Source: Bacteroidota bacterium (GTDB taxonomy: Bacteria; Bacteroidota; Bacteroidia; Palsa-965). From it: a stretch of 64,000 bases of DNA. A model generated the notes under the pieces. That model searched no databases. It was not told the DNA's origin and saw nothing but the letters and a program-made list of their open reading frames with translations. Shown in pieces: positions 43,019-51,445 of this stretch (its first letter is position 1; every line of letters starts with the position of its first letter). The stretch lies in contig JACQAM010000004.1 of the NCBI GenBank assembly GCA_016194975.1, forward strand, positions 62,001 through 126,000, given 5' to 3'. The position numbers and the translations under genes are program-made.

Positions 43019-45298
43019 GTGTTTCGCTTTATTCCTTTTTTTTCTGAAACCGCTGCAGCAAAAAACTGCCGCCGCCGGTTCTCGTTCTTCAGCAAGTTCA
43101 GGAACGCCCGAACGGGTAGAAATTTTTCCTATAGACTACCGCTGAAAACTGCCGCTACCTTTTGTTTCCTGTTTCCCTTCTCACTTCTCTCCCAAACTTA
43201 TCCCGTTCAACTCAACCTCCAACTCGTTCCTCCTTTTTCAGGTTACATCAATGATTATGCTTCTCCGGGAAATGAAAATCTCCGTGCATTTGTTTTGTTC
43301 ACTGATTTCTCGCGACCGTCGTACGATATTAAATTCAAAATAAAATTAGAAGGGCAAGGCATCACTATTCAGTCACAGAGTTATTATTTCTCGGGGCCGG
43401 TGAATGTGCAACCCGGAATTCCCCTGATGATGAGCGGCAATGATCTATCCGGATTGCTCAATGAAAATCATCTTGATTTTTCCGGCATTACGCGTGCGCA
43501 ATATGACGCACGTAAAGTTTTGCCCGAAGGATTTTACACGATCACACTTACCGCTTACGATTTTGCAAATCCTGTTCCCATACAAGTGAGCAACGAAGCC
43601 GTTACACAGGCGTGGATGGTTTTAAACGATCCTCCTTTTTTGAATCTTCCTTCCTGCACTTCTTCTGTAACACCCACCACTCCGCAGCAAATTACTTTTT
43701 TCTGGACGTCGATGAACCTGCTCGCGCTGTATTCCACGGCTCCCACTGAATTCACTTTCGAACTCTGGGAAATTTTTCCCGCCAACCAGTCGCCGGGCAA
43801 CATCATTGCCACCACGGCACCGTTGTATTCCAACACAACCACGCTCACGATGATCAGTTACGGCATCACCGAACCCCCGCTCGTGGTGGGGCGCACGTAC
43901 GTGTGGCGTGTGACTGCGCACGATCCCGGCAACCGGGAATATTTCCGCAACAACGGAATTTCCCAATGGTGCACGTTCACTTACGGCGACAATTTCGACC
44001 TGCTCGGTAACTCCGCACAACTCACGCTGCACGCGCAGGCGCTCACGTACCGCATGGCGCGCTGCTGGTGGGACTCGCTTTCTATTTACAATTCCTACAA
44101 TTTTCAGTTCCGTAAAGTGGGAACACTGAATTGGTTTTCTTCAAACACGCAGCACGCTGCCATTCGTATTCCCGATCTCGAACCGAATACGGATTATGAA
44201 GCAGAAGTAACAGGAACTTCCTCGGATGGAAACGGGCCGGTAAGTAATCTCGTCACGTGGCACACGCCGCAGCAAACCATTCTCAATTGTGGTGAATCTT
44301 CTGCTCCACCGGCGCAACAGAATTTTCATCCGCTCACGCAGGCAAATACCGGGATGATCTGGCAGATCGGGCAATTTGAAATGAATGTGACTTCGCTCAA
44401 TAATACTTCGAGCGGAGGCGGATGGTATTCCGGTTTGGCAAAAGTTGTATTGCCATTTGGTTTCACGCTCAACTGCACGTTCAGCGGAATACAAGTGGGC
44501 GATGATCACATTGTGTATTCGGGAGAAGTGAAAGCGATATCAGAAGGTATGACACAGTGGATGGAGCAATACACGCTTGCACACCTGATGGAATTCATTG
44601 ACACGACTATCACTTCTTCGATCGACACAGTAATTGTAAATGGAGATCTCATAACGATTCAAACGAACGACGGACAATTTCAGATTTCATCGGATGATCG
44701 CCCATACGTGATCCAGGACGGGAATGGCACGACTTACATCATCAATGCCGATGGTAGTGTTACAATACAACAGCTTGTCCCCCACATTCCGCTTACAGAC
44801 CAGCAAATTCTCATTTACAAACTTGCTTTACAGAAATTGCGTGATGAGAATTCCACACAACTCATTACCCAGAAACAAAATGAACTTGAGCATGCAAGAA
44901 CAGATTATTCAAATTACCTGCAAAACAATATTGGCATTGATCTTTCGACTTCATCTGGAACCGTTCCGGAAAATGTTGCTTTCACTGCCATGACTGTTGA
45001 TACAACCGCGGCATCCGGTATTTCTCCGAAAGAATCGGCAGTGAAAAATGCCGAATACGATTTTTTTCGCGCCAAAGTCTGTCTGGCATTTGCCAAAACA
45101 AATCCTACTACTGCCGACCTCGACCTACTTGCAAATTACCTGTTCACTGACAATTTAGCTTCTTACCTGTACATCGCCGAACAAATTGCTGCCGGAACAA
45201 ACAACGATACCATTGGCGAAGCAGTGAAGAACAGCATGTATGTTTTCATTGATGGAATGCTGCACTCACAGGTTTTCATCCAACCCGTAATAAAATGA
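43019..45298 (+). CDS. TANFOR-type / fibronectin-III exported protein
   Basis: About 760 residues. The start is uncertain: TTG 42989 and GTG 43019 are in frame, but the signal peptide (LKTAATFCFLFPFSLLSQ) begins only near 43142, where the codon is CTG. The mature N-terminus (YPVQLNLQLVPPFSGYINDY, QPGIPLMMSGNDLSGL) and following blocks (LNLPSCTSSVTPTTPQQITF, VVGRTYVWRVTAHDP, NNGISQWCTFTYG) match the TANFOR group first noted in Tannerella. A fibronectin-III-like module follows (LEPNTDYEAEVTGTSSDGNG). The last 250 residues are helical and Gln/Asn-rich, with no T9SS signal. It overlaps the toxin-like gene by four bases (ATGA). It may be a carrier or surface partner of that protein. Confidence 0.72.
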   Translation: MFRFIPFFSETAAAKNCRRRFSFFSKFRNARTGRNFSYRLPLKTAATFCFLFPFSLLSQTYPVQLNLQLVPPFSGYINDYASPGNENLRAFVLFTDFSRPSYDIKFKIKLEGQGITIQSQSYYFSGPVNVQPGIPLMMSGNDLSGLLNENHLDFSGITRAQYDARKVLPEGFYTITLTAYDFANPVPIQVSNEAVTQAWMVLNDPPFLNLPSCTSSVTPTTPQQITFFWTSMNLLALYSTAPTEFTFELWEIFPANQSPGNIIATTAPLYSNTTTLTMISYGITEPPLVVGRTYVWRVTAHDPGNREYFRNNGISQWCTFTYGDNFDLLGNSAQLTLHAQALTYRMARCWWDSLSIYNSYNFQFRKVGTLNWFSSNTQHAAIRIPDLEPNTDYEAEVTGTSSDGNGPVSNLVTWHTPQQTILNCGESSAPPAQQNFHPLTQANTGMIWQIGQFEMNVTSLNNTSSGGGWYSGLAKVVLPFGFTLNCTFSGIQVGDDHIVYSGEVKAISEGMTQWMEQYTLAHLMEFIDTTITSSIDTVIVNGDLITIQTNDGQFQISSDDRPYVIQDGNGTTYIINADGSVTIQQLVPHIPLTDQQILIYKLALQKLRDENSTQLITQKQNELEHARTDYSNYLQNNIGIDLSTSSGTVPENVAFTAMTVDTTAASGISPKESAVKNAEYDFFRAKVCLAFAKTNPTTADLDLLANYLFTDNLASYLYIAEQIAAGTNNDTIGEAVKNSMYVFIDGMLHSQVFIQPVIK

Positions 45299-48150
45299 AA
45301 AAAATATTTTTCTTCCTTCTTTTTGTTTTTCAAAACACGTTTTCATTTGCCATCACGCGCGCGGCGCTCATTGATTCGGCCGTGAGCGAAGGAACAAAAA
45401 AAATAATGCTGAGCCGTTTTCTGCTCAATGAAAGAAATTCAATTGAGCCATCTTCCCTCGATGGAAAAGTGCAGGGAAGTTTCAACATCGTCATTGATTT
45501 TCAGAAATGGGTTCCGGCTTTCGAGGACAATTCCTTTTACTATTCTCACAACGCTGCACAAACTACATGGCTGCCGTTGAATCCTTCCGGAAATCATCTC
45601 GAAGACAGCATCAATATTTTTAATATTCATCATCGCGATGACACCAATTATGTGGCGTTTTATACGATCGTCCTCATTGATTTTCCCTTTCAGCTTTTCA
45701 AAGATGTTTCATCCTATAATTCAAATGAGAATACAAGTTCTTTCAATACGCTAAAAGACATTGGCGCGATCAAAGATGAAGACTGGAAAAATTCCATCGA
45801 CGCATTTCACACCATCATTGCTACGATCGCCGCGAATTACACCGTGGTGTATCCCGGAAAAAAAGCGGTCGTGTACGGCAATGCGCACCTGCGCGGACAG
45901 TATGACACGAAGAGTGCGCACGTGGCTGCATTTCTTGCACAGGATGTGGAAACGGCCGGACTTGAAAATGCAGAATGGAATGCGGACCTAAAACATCTGC
46001 CGAAATTGCTTACTACCGGTGAAATTCTTCATTATGATCAGTACGATGCACAAATAACCACCGTTGCACTCGCTGTGAGAAATTACATTGACTGCAACGC
46101 TTATGGCCATTGTTATTTCGATGCCGCTTCATTCGGAAATCCGCAGGCGCGATTTCTTTTTGACAACCTGAAAAATGAAACCAGCATCAGCAAACCGAAA
46201 CTGATCACAGTTTGCACGCAGATGAATGCACTGAGCGCATACACGGCCTGGTGCGTGCTCACGATAAAGAGTGAAGCGCAAGCAGTAGCAGCATGCAACG
46301 ATCCTGTTTACGATCTGTATCCTACCGTCACCAATGCTGATCTGGATCAATATTCATTTCTCATTGGGAAAGCAACACGCGCAGAACATTATCTCACTTC
46401 CACTTCTTTGCTCAATCGCGATTCGGCGCTTTACTACGGATGGATACTTTACCGCAATACAGATTTTGTAAAAACAATTCCGGTCGATCAGAAAATTCAA
46501 TTGATAAAAAGCATCACGCTCTCTTCATGCGCAGACATCGCCGGCGGAGGCGATAATTTGAATTATGAAAATCATTGTGAGCGGATCGTGGTTGCGTTAT
46601 ATCACAACCTCAATTCCGGTGACGAACGATCTTTTCTTGAACAACTGCGCAGCGCCGGCCTTCTTGCAAACATCACCTGGCGGCTCGACAACAGCACCTT
46701 CGGATTTTTCGGCAATGATAATTACACCGATTTTATTGTCACGATCAGCAACTACTGGAAAAAAGCATTTCCTGAAAAAATTTCCGCAGGTAAAAATTCC
46801 GGCGTGAATTTCAATACGTTTAAGTGGGAAGAAAGTTATTTCAATAATAATTCCTGGTTCGTTGCTGACCTGGCGAATAACCGAATCGTTGCAACCGACA
46901 TTTTCCGTTCCGGTTTTCTCAATGGAAATGCAACGGTAGTGCCCATGGATGTTTACGATCCTGTACTCATTGATCCGGTCGGGCACAGTGATATTCTTGC
47001 TTTGAACACCGGACAGAAATTACTTGTGCCTGCCATCTTTCTCGACTGGCTCAGTCAGAAAAAAATGTTGTCGGATGTGAACACGGCTGTACAGGTTTCA
47101 CTTGCCGCACTCGCGCTAACTACGGGCGCAGGCGAACTCATCCAGGCTGGATCGGTTGCCTGTACTATCGTCGCAGGATTACAGGTAACGATTGCCGCTT
47201 CCGATCTGCTGCTGCTGAACGATAATGTAAAAAGCAGCATCATTAATCTCTTCAGCGATCCGAATCAAGGGCAAGCATTCGTGGCCGCCTACCAGAACAT
47301 CACAATGTTCATCAACGGCGCCGTGGGATTAAAAAGTCTTGTTGTTTCATTCACAAGCGACGCCCAACTCTACACAAGCCAATTCGCAGAAAAAGAATTG
47401 CAATTGGAAACTGCGCTGGGAGAAAATAGCGCAGAGTTTAAAGGGATGAAGAAGTTGGAGACGGAGTTGGGAGAGGCGGGGGAAAGTACTGCCGTTGCAA
47501 CTGGCCAATACGGCGAGGAATTTATTTCTTCTCTCAATGGATTTTCAGATAACGTAAGTAATCTTGCGGCGCAACAAGGACTCACGCTCCAGGAATTCGA
47601 AACACTCGAAAGTAAAGTTGCCGCAGATCTTACGCAGAGCGAGCGCGTAAAAATAAATGCAATCCGAAATCAAATTCCGGCGCTCAATTCAAATACACTT
47701 TTACAGAAATGCGTTCCCGAATCGGATATATCTAAATATCTTTCGGGACAATATACCAGCGTGAAAGGATACGTAACCACAGCAGCAGACGCAAAACATT
47801 TATCTTCTTATGAAGATATTTACTACGGCGTTCGACTGGATTACACCGATTCAAAATATTCGCTTGCCGATGGCGAATGCGGTGTAATTCGTTTCCGCGC
47901 ATCCAATGCTGGCGATGCATATATTCCAAAGAGCCCTGCAAATGGTGGAAGTGATTTAGACTCACCCCCATTTACCGGGCACGGATTTACTTCGGGGAAT
48001 AATGGAAGGTTGGGGGTGCCGGAATGGAAAATGGATGCTCCGTTTGAAATTTATGATGGAGCAGAATTATGGCGGATTAATTCCGCAGGACAAGAATCAT
48101 TATTAGCAATTTATGATGTCAGTGTTGGTAAATTTGTTCCGTTACATTAA
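45295..48150 (+). CDS. Large exported polymorphic-toxin-like protein
   Basis: 951 residues. Signal peptide MKKIFFFLLFVFQNTFSFA. A long N-terminal region (about 25-570) has no named domain but contains phrases such as IVVALYHNLNSGDERSFLEQL and FGNDNYTDFIVTISNYW that recall the helical segment of Bacteroidota polymorphic toxins. A hydrophobic segment at about 600-645 (VSLAALALTTGAGELIQAGS) looks like a pre-toxin transmembrane region. A low-complexity Glu-rich linker follows, then a C-terminal domain of about 145 residues (EDIYYGVRLDY, SPPFTGHGFTSG, VPEWKM, YDGAELWRI) that I do not recognise. An immunity-like gene follows 4 bases later. This 'long carrier, variable tip, immunity gene' plan defines polymorphic toxins. 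The toxic activity is not assigned. Confidence 0.7.
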   Translation: MKKIFFFLLFVFQNTFSFAITRAALIDSAVSEGTKKIMLSRFLLNERNSIEPSSLDGKVQGSFNIVIDFQKWVPAFEDNSFYYSHNAAQTTWLPLNPSGNHLEDSINIFNIHHRDDTNYVAFYTIVLIDFPFQLFKDVSSYNSNENTSSFNTLKDIGAIKDEDWKNSIDAFHTIIATIAANYTVVYPGKKAVVYGNAHLRGQYDTKSAHVAAFLAQDVETAGLENAEWNADLKHLPKLLTTGEILHYDQYDAQITTVALAVRNYIDCNAYGHCYFDAASFGNPQARFLFDNLKNETSISKPKLITVCTQMNALSAYTAWCVLTIKSEAQAVAACNDPVYDLYPTVTNADLDQYSFLIGKATRAEHYLTSTSLLNRDSALYYGWILYRNTDFVKTIPVDQKIQLIKSITLSSCADIAGGGDNLNYENHCERIVVALYHNLNSGDERSFLEQLRSAGLLANITWRLDNSTFGFFGNDNYTDFIVTISNYWKKAFPEKISAGKNSGVNFNTFKWEESYFNNNSWFVADLANNRIVATDIFRSGFLNGNATVVPMDVYDPVLIDPVGHSDILALNTGQKLLVPAIFLDWLSQKKMLSDVNTAVQVSLAALALTTGAGELIQAGSVACTIVAGLQVTIAASDLLLLNDNVKSSIINLFSDPNQGQAFVAAYQNITMFINGAVGLKSLVVSFTSDAQLYTSQFAEKELQLETALGENSAEFKGMKKLETELGEAGESTAVATGQYGEEFISSLNGFSDNVSNLAAQQGLTLQEFETLESKVAADLTQSERVKINAIRNQIPALNSNTLLQKCVPESDISKYLSGQYTSVKGYVTTAADAKHLSSYEDIYYGVRLDYTDSKYSLADGECGVIRFRASNAGDAYIPKSPANGGSDLDSPPFTGHGFTSGNNGRLGVPEWKMDAPFEIYDGAELWRINSAGQESLLAIYDVSVGKFVPLH

Positions 48151-48154
48151 TGAA

Positions 48155-48586
48155 ATGAGAAAATTTGGAACGTATACAAATTATGAAGGCCTTGAATGCG
48201 AATTGGCTTTGATGCGAAATGGAGAATTTCATTTAATTTATCGTGCCGTTGAATGTCGATTTAACAATTTTATATTAGAACACCCCGGTGTTTTCGTATT
48301 GCCGATAGAAAAATCAAAAATTACAAATTCATTTTTTTTAAATACAAAAGCAATTTACAAGAATTTTAATTTTGAAGTTGACCGTTTTCAAAACGGGAAA
48401 TATCGTCTAAGTACCGCTGATGAGAACGCTTACAAAACTCTTCACTTGAATATGGTTGATCGCGGCTGGTACGACATAGAAGTTCCGCGCGAAGAAATCC
48501 AAAAAATGTGGGAAGAGCGAAAACCTTCAGGATACGGTTTTCCTTTTCCGGAAGGGATGAAGGAAGTGGAGGAGATAGAGTTTTGA
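48155..48586 (+). CDS. Putative immunity protein of the toxin-like gene
   Basis: 143 residues from ATG 48155, 4 bases after the 951-residue gene; an earlier ATG at 48150 is followed immediately by a stop. No signal peptide, mixed alpha/beta character, acidic C-terminus (WYDIEVPREEIQKMWEERKP, GFPFPEGMKEVEEIEF). The DNA is more AT-rich than the operon upstream, as often seen for exchanged toxin tips and immunity genes. The role is inferred from size, position and composition; no family is recognised. Confidence 0.65.
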   Translation: MRKFGTYTNYEGLECELALMRNGEFHLIYRAVECRFNNFILEHPGVFVLPIEKSKITNSFFLNTKAIYKNFNFEVDRFQNGKYRLSTADENAYKTLHLNMVDRGWYDIEVPREEIQKMWEERKPSGYGFPFPEGMKEVEEIEF

Positions 48587-48589
48587 ATT

Positions 48590-48730
48590 TTACATTTTAC
48601 CAATAAATTCTTCGTTGGTTTTCAGCAACTCAACATCATCGTAATTCTGCTCTCTTTCTCCGAAACATGTGGTGAGCATTTGGATACTGAACAGCATCCA
48701 GTCTTCCCTTAGAGAATCCATATTATCCAT
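48590..48730 (-). CDS. 46-residue ORF at the end of the TAC-like operon
   Basis: ATG at 48730 overlaps the stop of the SecB-like gene (TGATGG), and TAA is at 48590-48592. The product begins MDNMDSLREDWMLFSIQML and ends EEFIGKM. It is helical and acidic with two Cys/Phe-rich turns. The start-stop overlap matches the other three gene joints in this operon, which is the main evidence that it is translated. It converges on the immunity gene with 3 bases between the stops. No family recognised. Confidence 0.5.
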   Translation of the reverse strand: MDNMDSLREDWMLFSIQMLTTCFGEREQNYDDVELLKTNEEFIGKM

Positions 48731-49227
48731 CAAATCTTATTGATGCCATCAACCAGAATCTTTGGATCGATCACCGGAATTATTGCATTATTGAATTTTG
48801 TTTTTTCAACTTGAATAGCCAGCATTCCTCGTGATGTTGAAAGTGTTATTCCATAGGTGAGAATATACAGATGCTCCGGAACACCTTTTTTACCTCCAAT
48901 TTCAATTGTGATCTCATCCAGATTTACAACGTTGAAAACTACAAGCGCTTTAAGCTGACCTAATTCCACGCGGGCTTTTTCGCCCGTTTTTAAAAGAACG
49001 GTTGTTGTCATAATAACGGTCATCTTCTTTTCTTTATCAGAAATAGCAGATGCAACTTCAAATCTGAATTCGTATTGATCAGCGGTAGGCGTGTGCTTGA
49101 GATTTATTCCACCTTCGGCTTCCACAAATGAAATAAATTTCACCTCAGAAATGCCAATGGTAACCTGCACGGGCTTCGCCGGAGTTGCCGCCGTTTTTGA
49201 TTTGGGTTTTGTTTTTACTGCAGACAT
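48730..49227 (-). CDS. SecB-like chaperone (TAC-type)
   Basis: 165 residues. After a Lys/Ala/Thr-rich leader, the body alternates beta strands like SecB: ISEVKFISFVEAEGG, QYEFRFEVASAISDKEKKMTV, KARVELGQLKALVVFNVVNL, and near the end YGITLSTSRGMLAIQ and PVIDPKIL, which parallel the SecB closing helix with its 'ARG...' strand and 'P.INP' turn. In toxin-antitoxin-chaperone modules such a protein protects the antitoxin from degradation. Its start overlaps the XRE gene by 13 bases. Housekeeping SecB is usually absent from Bacteroidota, which favours a TAC role (established for the mycobacterial system, inferred here). Confidence 0.65.
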   Translation of the reverse strand: MSAVKTKPKSKTAATPAKPVQVTIGISEVKFISFVEAEGGINLKHTPTADQYEFRFEVASAISDKEKKMTVIMTTTVLLKTGEKARVELGQLKALVVFNVVNLDEITIEIGGKKGVPEHLYILTYGITLSTSRGMLAIQVEKTKFNNAIIPVIDPKILVDGINKI

Positions 49228-49667
49228 AATTCAGAAGGATTGACTTGTGCGGTTTGATCACTTACTGATGTTACTGTATTCGCCTTACCTCCGGCATTCG
49301 CAATGCGCTTTAGTTTTTTGCCTGTGTATTCTACTTTTTCTACACAGAAATCAAGTGTAAAACTTACGCGTCTTTGCCCTTTCATTCCAGTCTCGCGAAT
49401 AAGCCAATATTCATGCTTGTCAACAAAATCAAGAAGAGGAACTTTATCAATGAGAAGTGCAAGCTCGATAAGTTTTTTCAAAGTGAAATTGAATTCACCA
49501 TTCAACACCTGGCTGATGTATGCATCACTCACCTCAAGCGCTTTTGCTACATCACGCTGAGAGAGATTGTTTTTCTCCATGTAATCTGCCAGCTGACGGT
49601 AGATCTCATTCTGATATCTCGCCAGCAGATAGTTTGGCCGTTTGAGTAATTGCTCTTTACTTCTCAT
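49215..49667 (-). CDS. XRE-family antitoxin-like regulator
   Basis: 150 residues. The helix-turn-helix is at about residues 28-80 (NNLSQRDVAKALEVSDAYIS, VLNGEFNFTLKKLIELALLI). The C-terminal 60 residues (KGQRRVSFTLDFCVEKVEY, then SVSDQTAQVNPSELCLQ) form an extension that could be the chaperone-addiction segment which makes TAC antitoxins depend on their SecB-like partner. It overlaps the upstream toxin-like gene by 11 bases and the SecB-like gene by 13. It probably represses its own promoter through the palindromes at 50103-50129. Confidence 0.8.
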   Translation of the reverse strand: MRSKEQLLKRPNYLLARYQNEIYRQLADYMEKNNLSQRDVAKALEVSDAYISQVLNGEFNFTLKKLIELALLIDKVPLLDFVDKHEYWLIRETGMKGQRRVSFTLDFCVEKVEYTGKKLKRIANAGGKANTVTSVSDQTAQVNPSELCLQ

Positions 49668-50097
49668 GACTTCTTCTTTTTTTTCTGTTCTCTCTTTTCA
49701 ATTCGAGTTTCCAGGCGCTGTATTCTTTTATTATTTTTTCAACCCGTTCAAGGTCTTCATCCTGCTCACCTTTCGTTCCTCCGCAAACTATTACCTGACC
49801 CGTCTCGCTATCATGAAACATGTATGCACGCAGGTGGTGAGTTTTAGCTTCATAAGGTGTGTACTGCAGTTTACTACTTATATGCAACTTCCTGTATTTG
49901 TTTTTCGGTAGGAGCTCGTTGTTTGCCACATCTTCAATATTGGCAAATAACTCATCGAGTTCAGGTTCCAGGTTGTCGTCCTTTGAAATTTCTGCAGTGA
50001 ATTCGGTATAAAGACATTTACCATTCCGGAACAGTTTGAATACTTTCTGTTTGGTATTATCAAACTCCTCTATCTGTTCAACGCTAAATGTAGCCAT
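49657..50097 (-). CDS. RelE/HigB-like toxin of the TAC-type module
   Basis: 146 residues. The segment ELLPKNKYRKLHISSKLQYT, then PYEAKTHHLRAYMFHD and GQVIVCGGTKGEQDEDLERV followed by a closing helix (KIIKEYSAW), follows the RelE/HigB mRNA-interferase fold: basic strand, LRVY-like strand, I-V-GG strand, Lys/Gln turn, helix. The N-terminal 60 residues are longer than in minimal HigB. The gene order toxin, XRE antitoxin, SecB-like chaperone is that of the mycobacterial HigBA-SecB module. ATG 50097. Confidence 0.65.
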   Translation of the reverse strand: MATFSVEQIEEFDNTKQKVFKLFRNGKCLYTEFTAEISKDDNLEPELDELFANIEDVANNELLPKNKYRKLHISSKLQYTPYEAKTHHLRAYMFHDSETGQVIVCGGTKGEQDEDLERVEKIIKEYSAWKLELKRENRKKRRSHEK

Positions 50098-50434
50098 TGA
50101 GTTTTAAGCTATAACTTAAATATATTTAATTTTCCCTAAATAACTGACAGGCAAGGGCATAATTTTGGGTTTTCCCGCTCAATTCTACGAAGGAAATAAT
50201 GGATAGCCGGTTGTAAACGGATAAACTGGTAAGAAGCTATTTCTCCCCCTCAAACCCCTCCCGCAACATCGCCTGCATCAATTGCTTCGACTATTTCTTC
50301 GATGTTTTTACCTCCATCTTATAAAAAGCAGGAAAAAATCCTGCCATCAACAAAATCCATTTACAAACCCTTAATACCGGCTAATTGAAGGCAGAGTGGT
50401 TACGTTTGACGAAACCAATTCTAATCTCTCAATT
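50098..50434. other. Divergent spacer between the TAC-type operon and an exported protein gene
   Basis: About 340 bases. Apart from the palindromes at 50103-50129 I see no gene or RNA. The region is AT-rich near both starts and contains short homopolymer-rich stretches. Confidence 0.4.
50103..50129 (-). promoter_or_regulatory. Candidate operator of the TAC-type operon
   Basis: Two overlapping palindromes just before the first gene: TTTAAG-ctataa-CTTAAA (50103-50120) and the perfect 14-mer TTAAATATATTTAA (50116-50129). The position 6-32 bases upstream of the toxin-like ATG suits autorepression by the XRE protein. Binding is inferred. Confidence 0.5.
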
Positions 50435-51271
50435 ATGAAAAAAGAAATATTGACCACCGTGCTTAGTTTATCAGCAACTTTATTTGTTTCCGCGCAACAG
50501 ATAATTCCGATTGTACCTAAAGCTCCGGTAAAAACGGCTGAAGCAAGTTCTTTAACTGACTCCAGTAATACAGAATCAAACAGCGAAGACAAAGTTCTTA
50601 TTTATGGTGTTGGAGGAACAGATGCTCTGGATTTTAAAAAGTTTTCCGCTGCTGGTGCAATTTCAGTTGGCTTTCGTTTCAGGCCCAATGTATTTTTTGC
50701 CAGTTCAGTTAATGTAGGAACGAGACTTGAAACGAAAAATGCCGATTCTGTTAGCATTAGCGAATTATATTTCCCCGACGTTTCAAATGCGGCCGCAGCT
50801 GGTAGTTTAGAATGGGATGTTTTTAATTCTTATCTGGCGTATAAAAATAAAACGGCGAAAGATCCGAATCACGGACTTATTATTGGCTTTGATGGATCTC
50901 TTCAGAATAAATCGATCAGTAAGGATTCTGTCAATTATAAACTGGGCATTTTCAATTGGAATGCAGGGCTGAAATATCGCTGGCAATATCACAGCTCGAA
51001 AGGCCTGGACGCAAATTTCATGTGCGGTATCATGTATAATTATATTCTCATCTCCGATAACAGTCATTCTAATTTCAATTCCATTTTTAATGATTACACG
51101 GTGCCGGTTACCTCGAAGGTCAAGCCGTTCTTTAATGGATTCAGCACCGTTTTTTCATTTCAGATAAATGATTCTGTTTTTTATGTCAGGACCTATACAG
51201 ATTCAAAAAACGCAAGGGATCTGTCATTTGATGTTGGAATAAAAGAAGCGATTAAGTTCAGATCCTTTTAA
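50435..51271 (+). CDS. Exported beta-barrel-like protein of unknown function
   Basis: 278 residues from ATG 50435 (MKKEILTTVLSLSATLFVSAQQ signal peptide). A Ser/Thr/Asn-rich linker (about 25-50) is followed by strand-rich sequence with alternating hydrophobics (FSAAGAISVGFRFRPNVFFA, NHGLIIGFDGSL, GIFNWNAGLKYRWQYHSS, DANFMCGIMYNYI) ending in AIKFRSF, whose terminal Phe fits an outer-membrane barrel. No named family was recognised. A terminator follows at 51314. Confidence 0.65.
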   Translation: MKKEILTTVLSLSATLFVSAQQIIPIVPKAPVKTAEASSLTDSSNTESNSEDKVLIYGVGGTDALDFKKFSAAGAISVGFRFRPNVFFASSVNVGTRLETKNADSVSISELYFPDVSNAAAAGSLEWDVFNSYLAYKNKTAKDPNHGLIIGFDGSLQNKSISKDSVNYKLGIFNWNAGLKYRWQYHSSKGLDANFMCGIMYNYILISDNSHSNFNSIFNDYTVPVTSKVKPFFNGFSTVFSFQINDSVFYVRTYTDSKNARDLSFDVGIKEAIKFRSF

Positions 51272-51313
51272 AAAATATTATCGCTGTGTTAAAACTTCCA
51301 GCGATGGAAAACG

Positions 51314-51336
51314 CCCGCCTCACCAGCGGGTTTTTT
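51314..51336 (+). terminator. Intrinsic terminator after the barrel-like gene
   Basis: CCCGC (51314-51318), loop ctcacca, GCGGG (51326-51330), then six Ts. It lies 42 bases after the stop at 51271. Confidence 0.85.
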
Positions 51337-51445
51337 ATTTCCACTCCTCATGATGTTAGCAACTCCTTTCGTTTTCAAATGCTTAAAACCGAGTCGTGTG
51401 TTTTGTGATTTGCACATTCGCGGAAACTTTTAAAACTAAAATATT

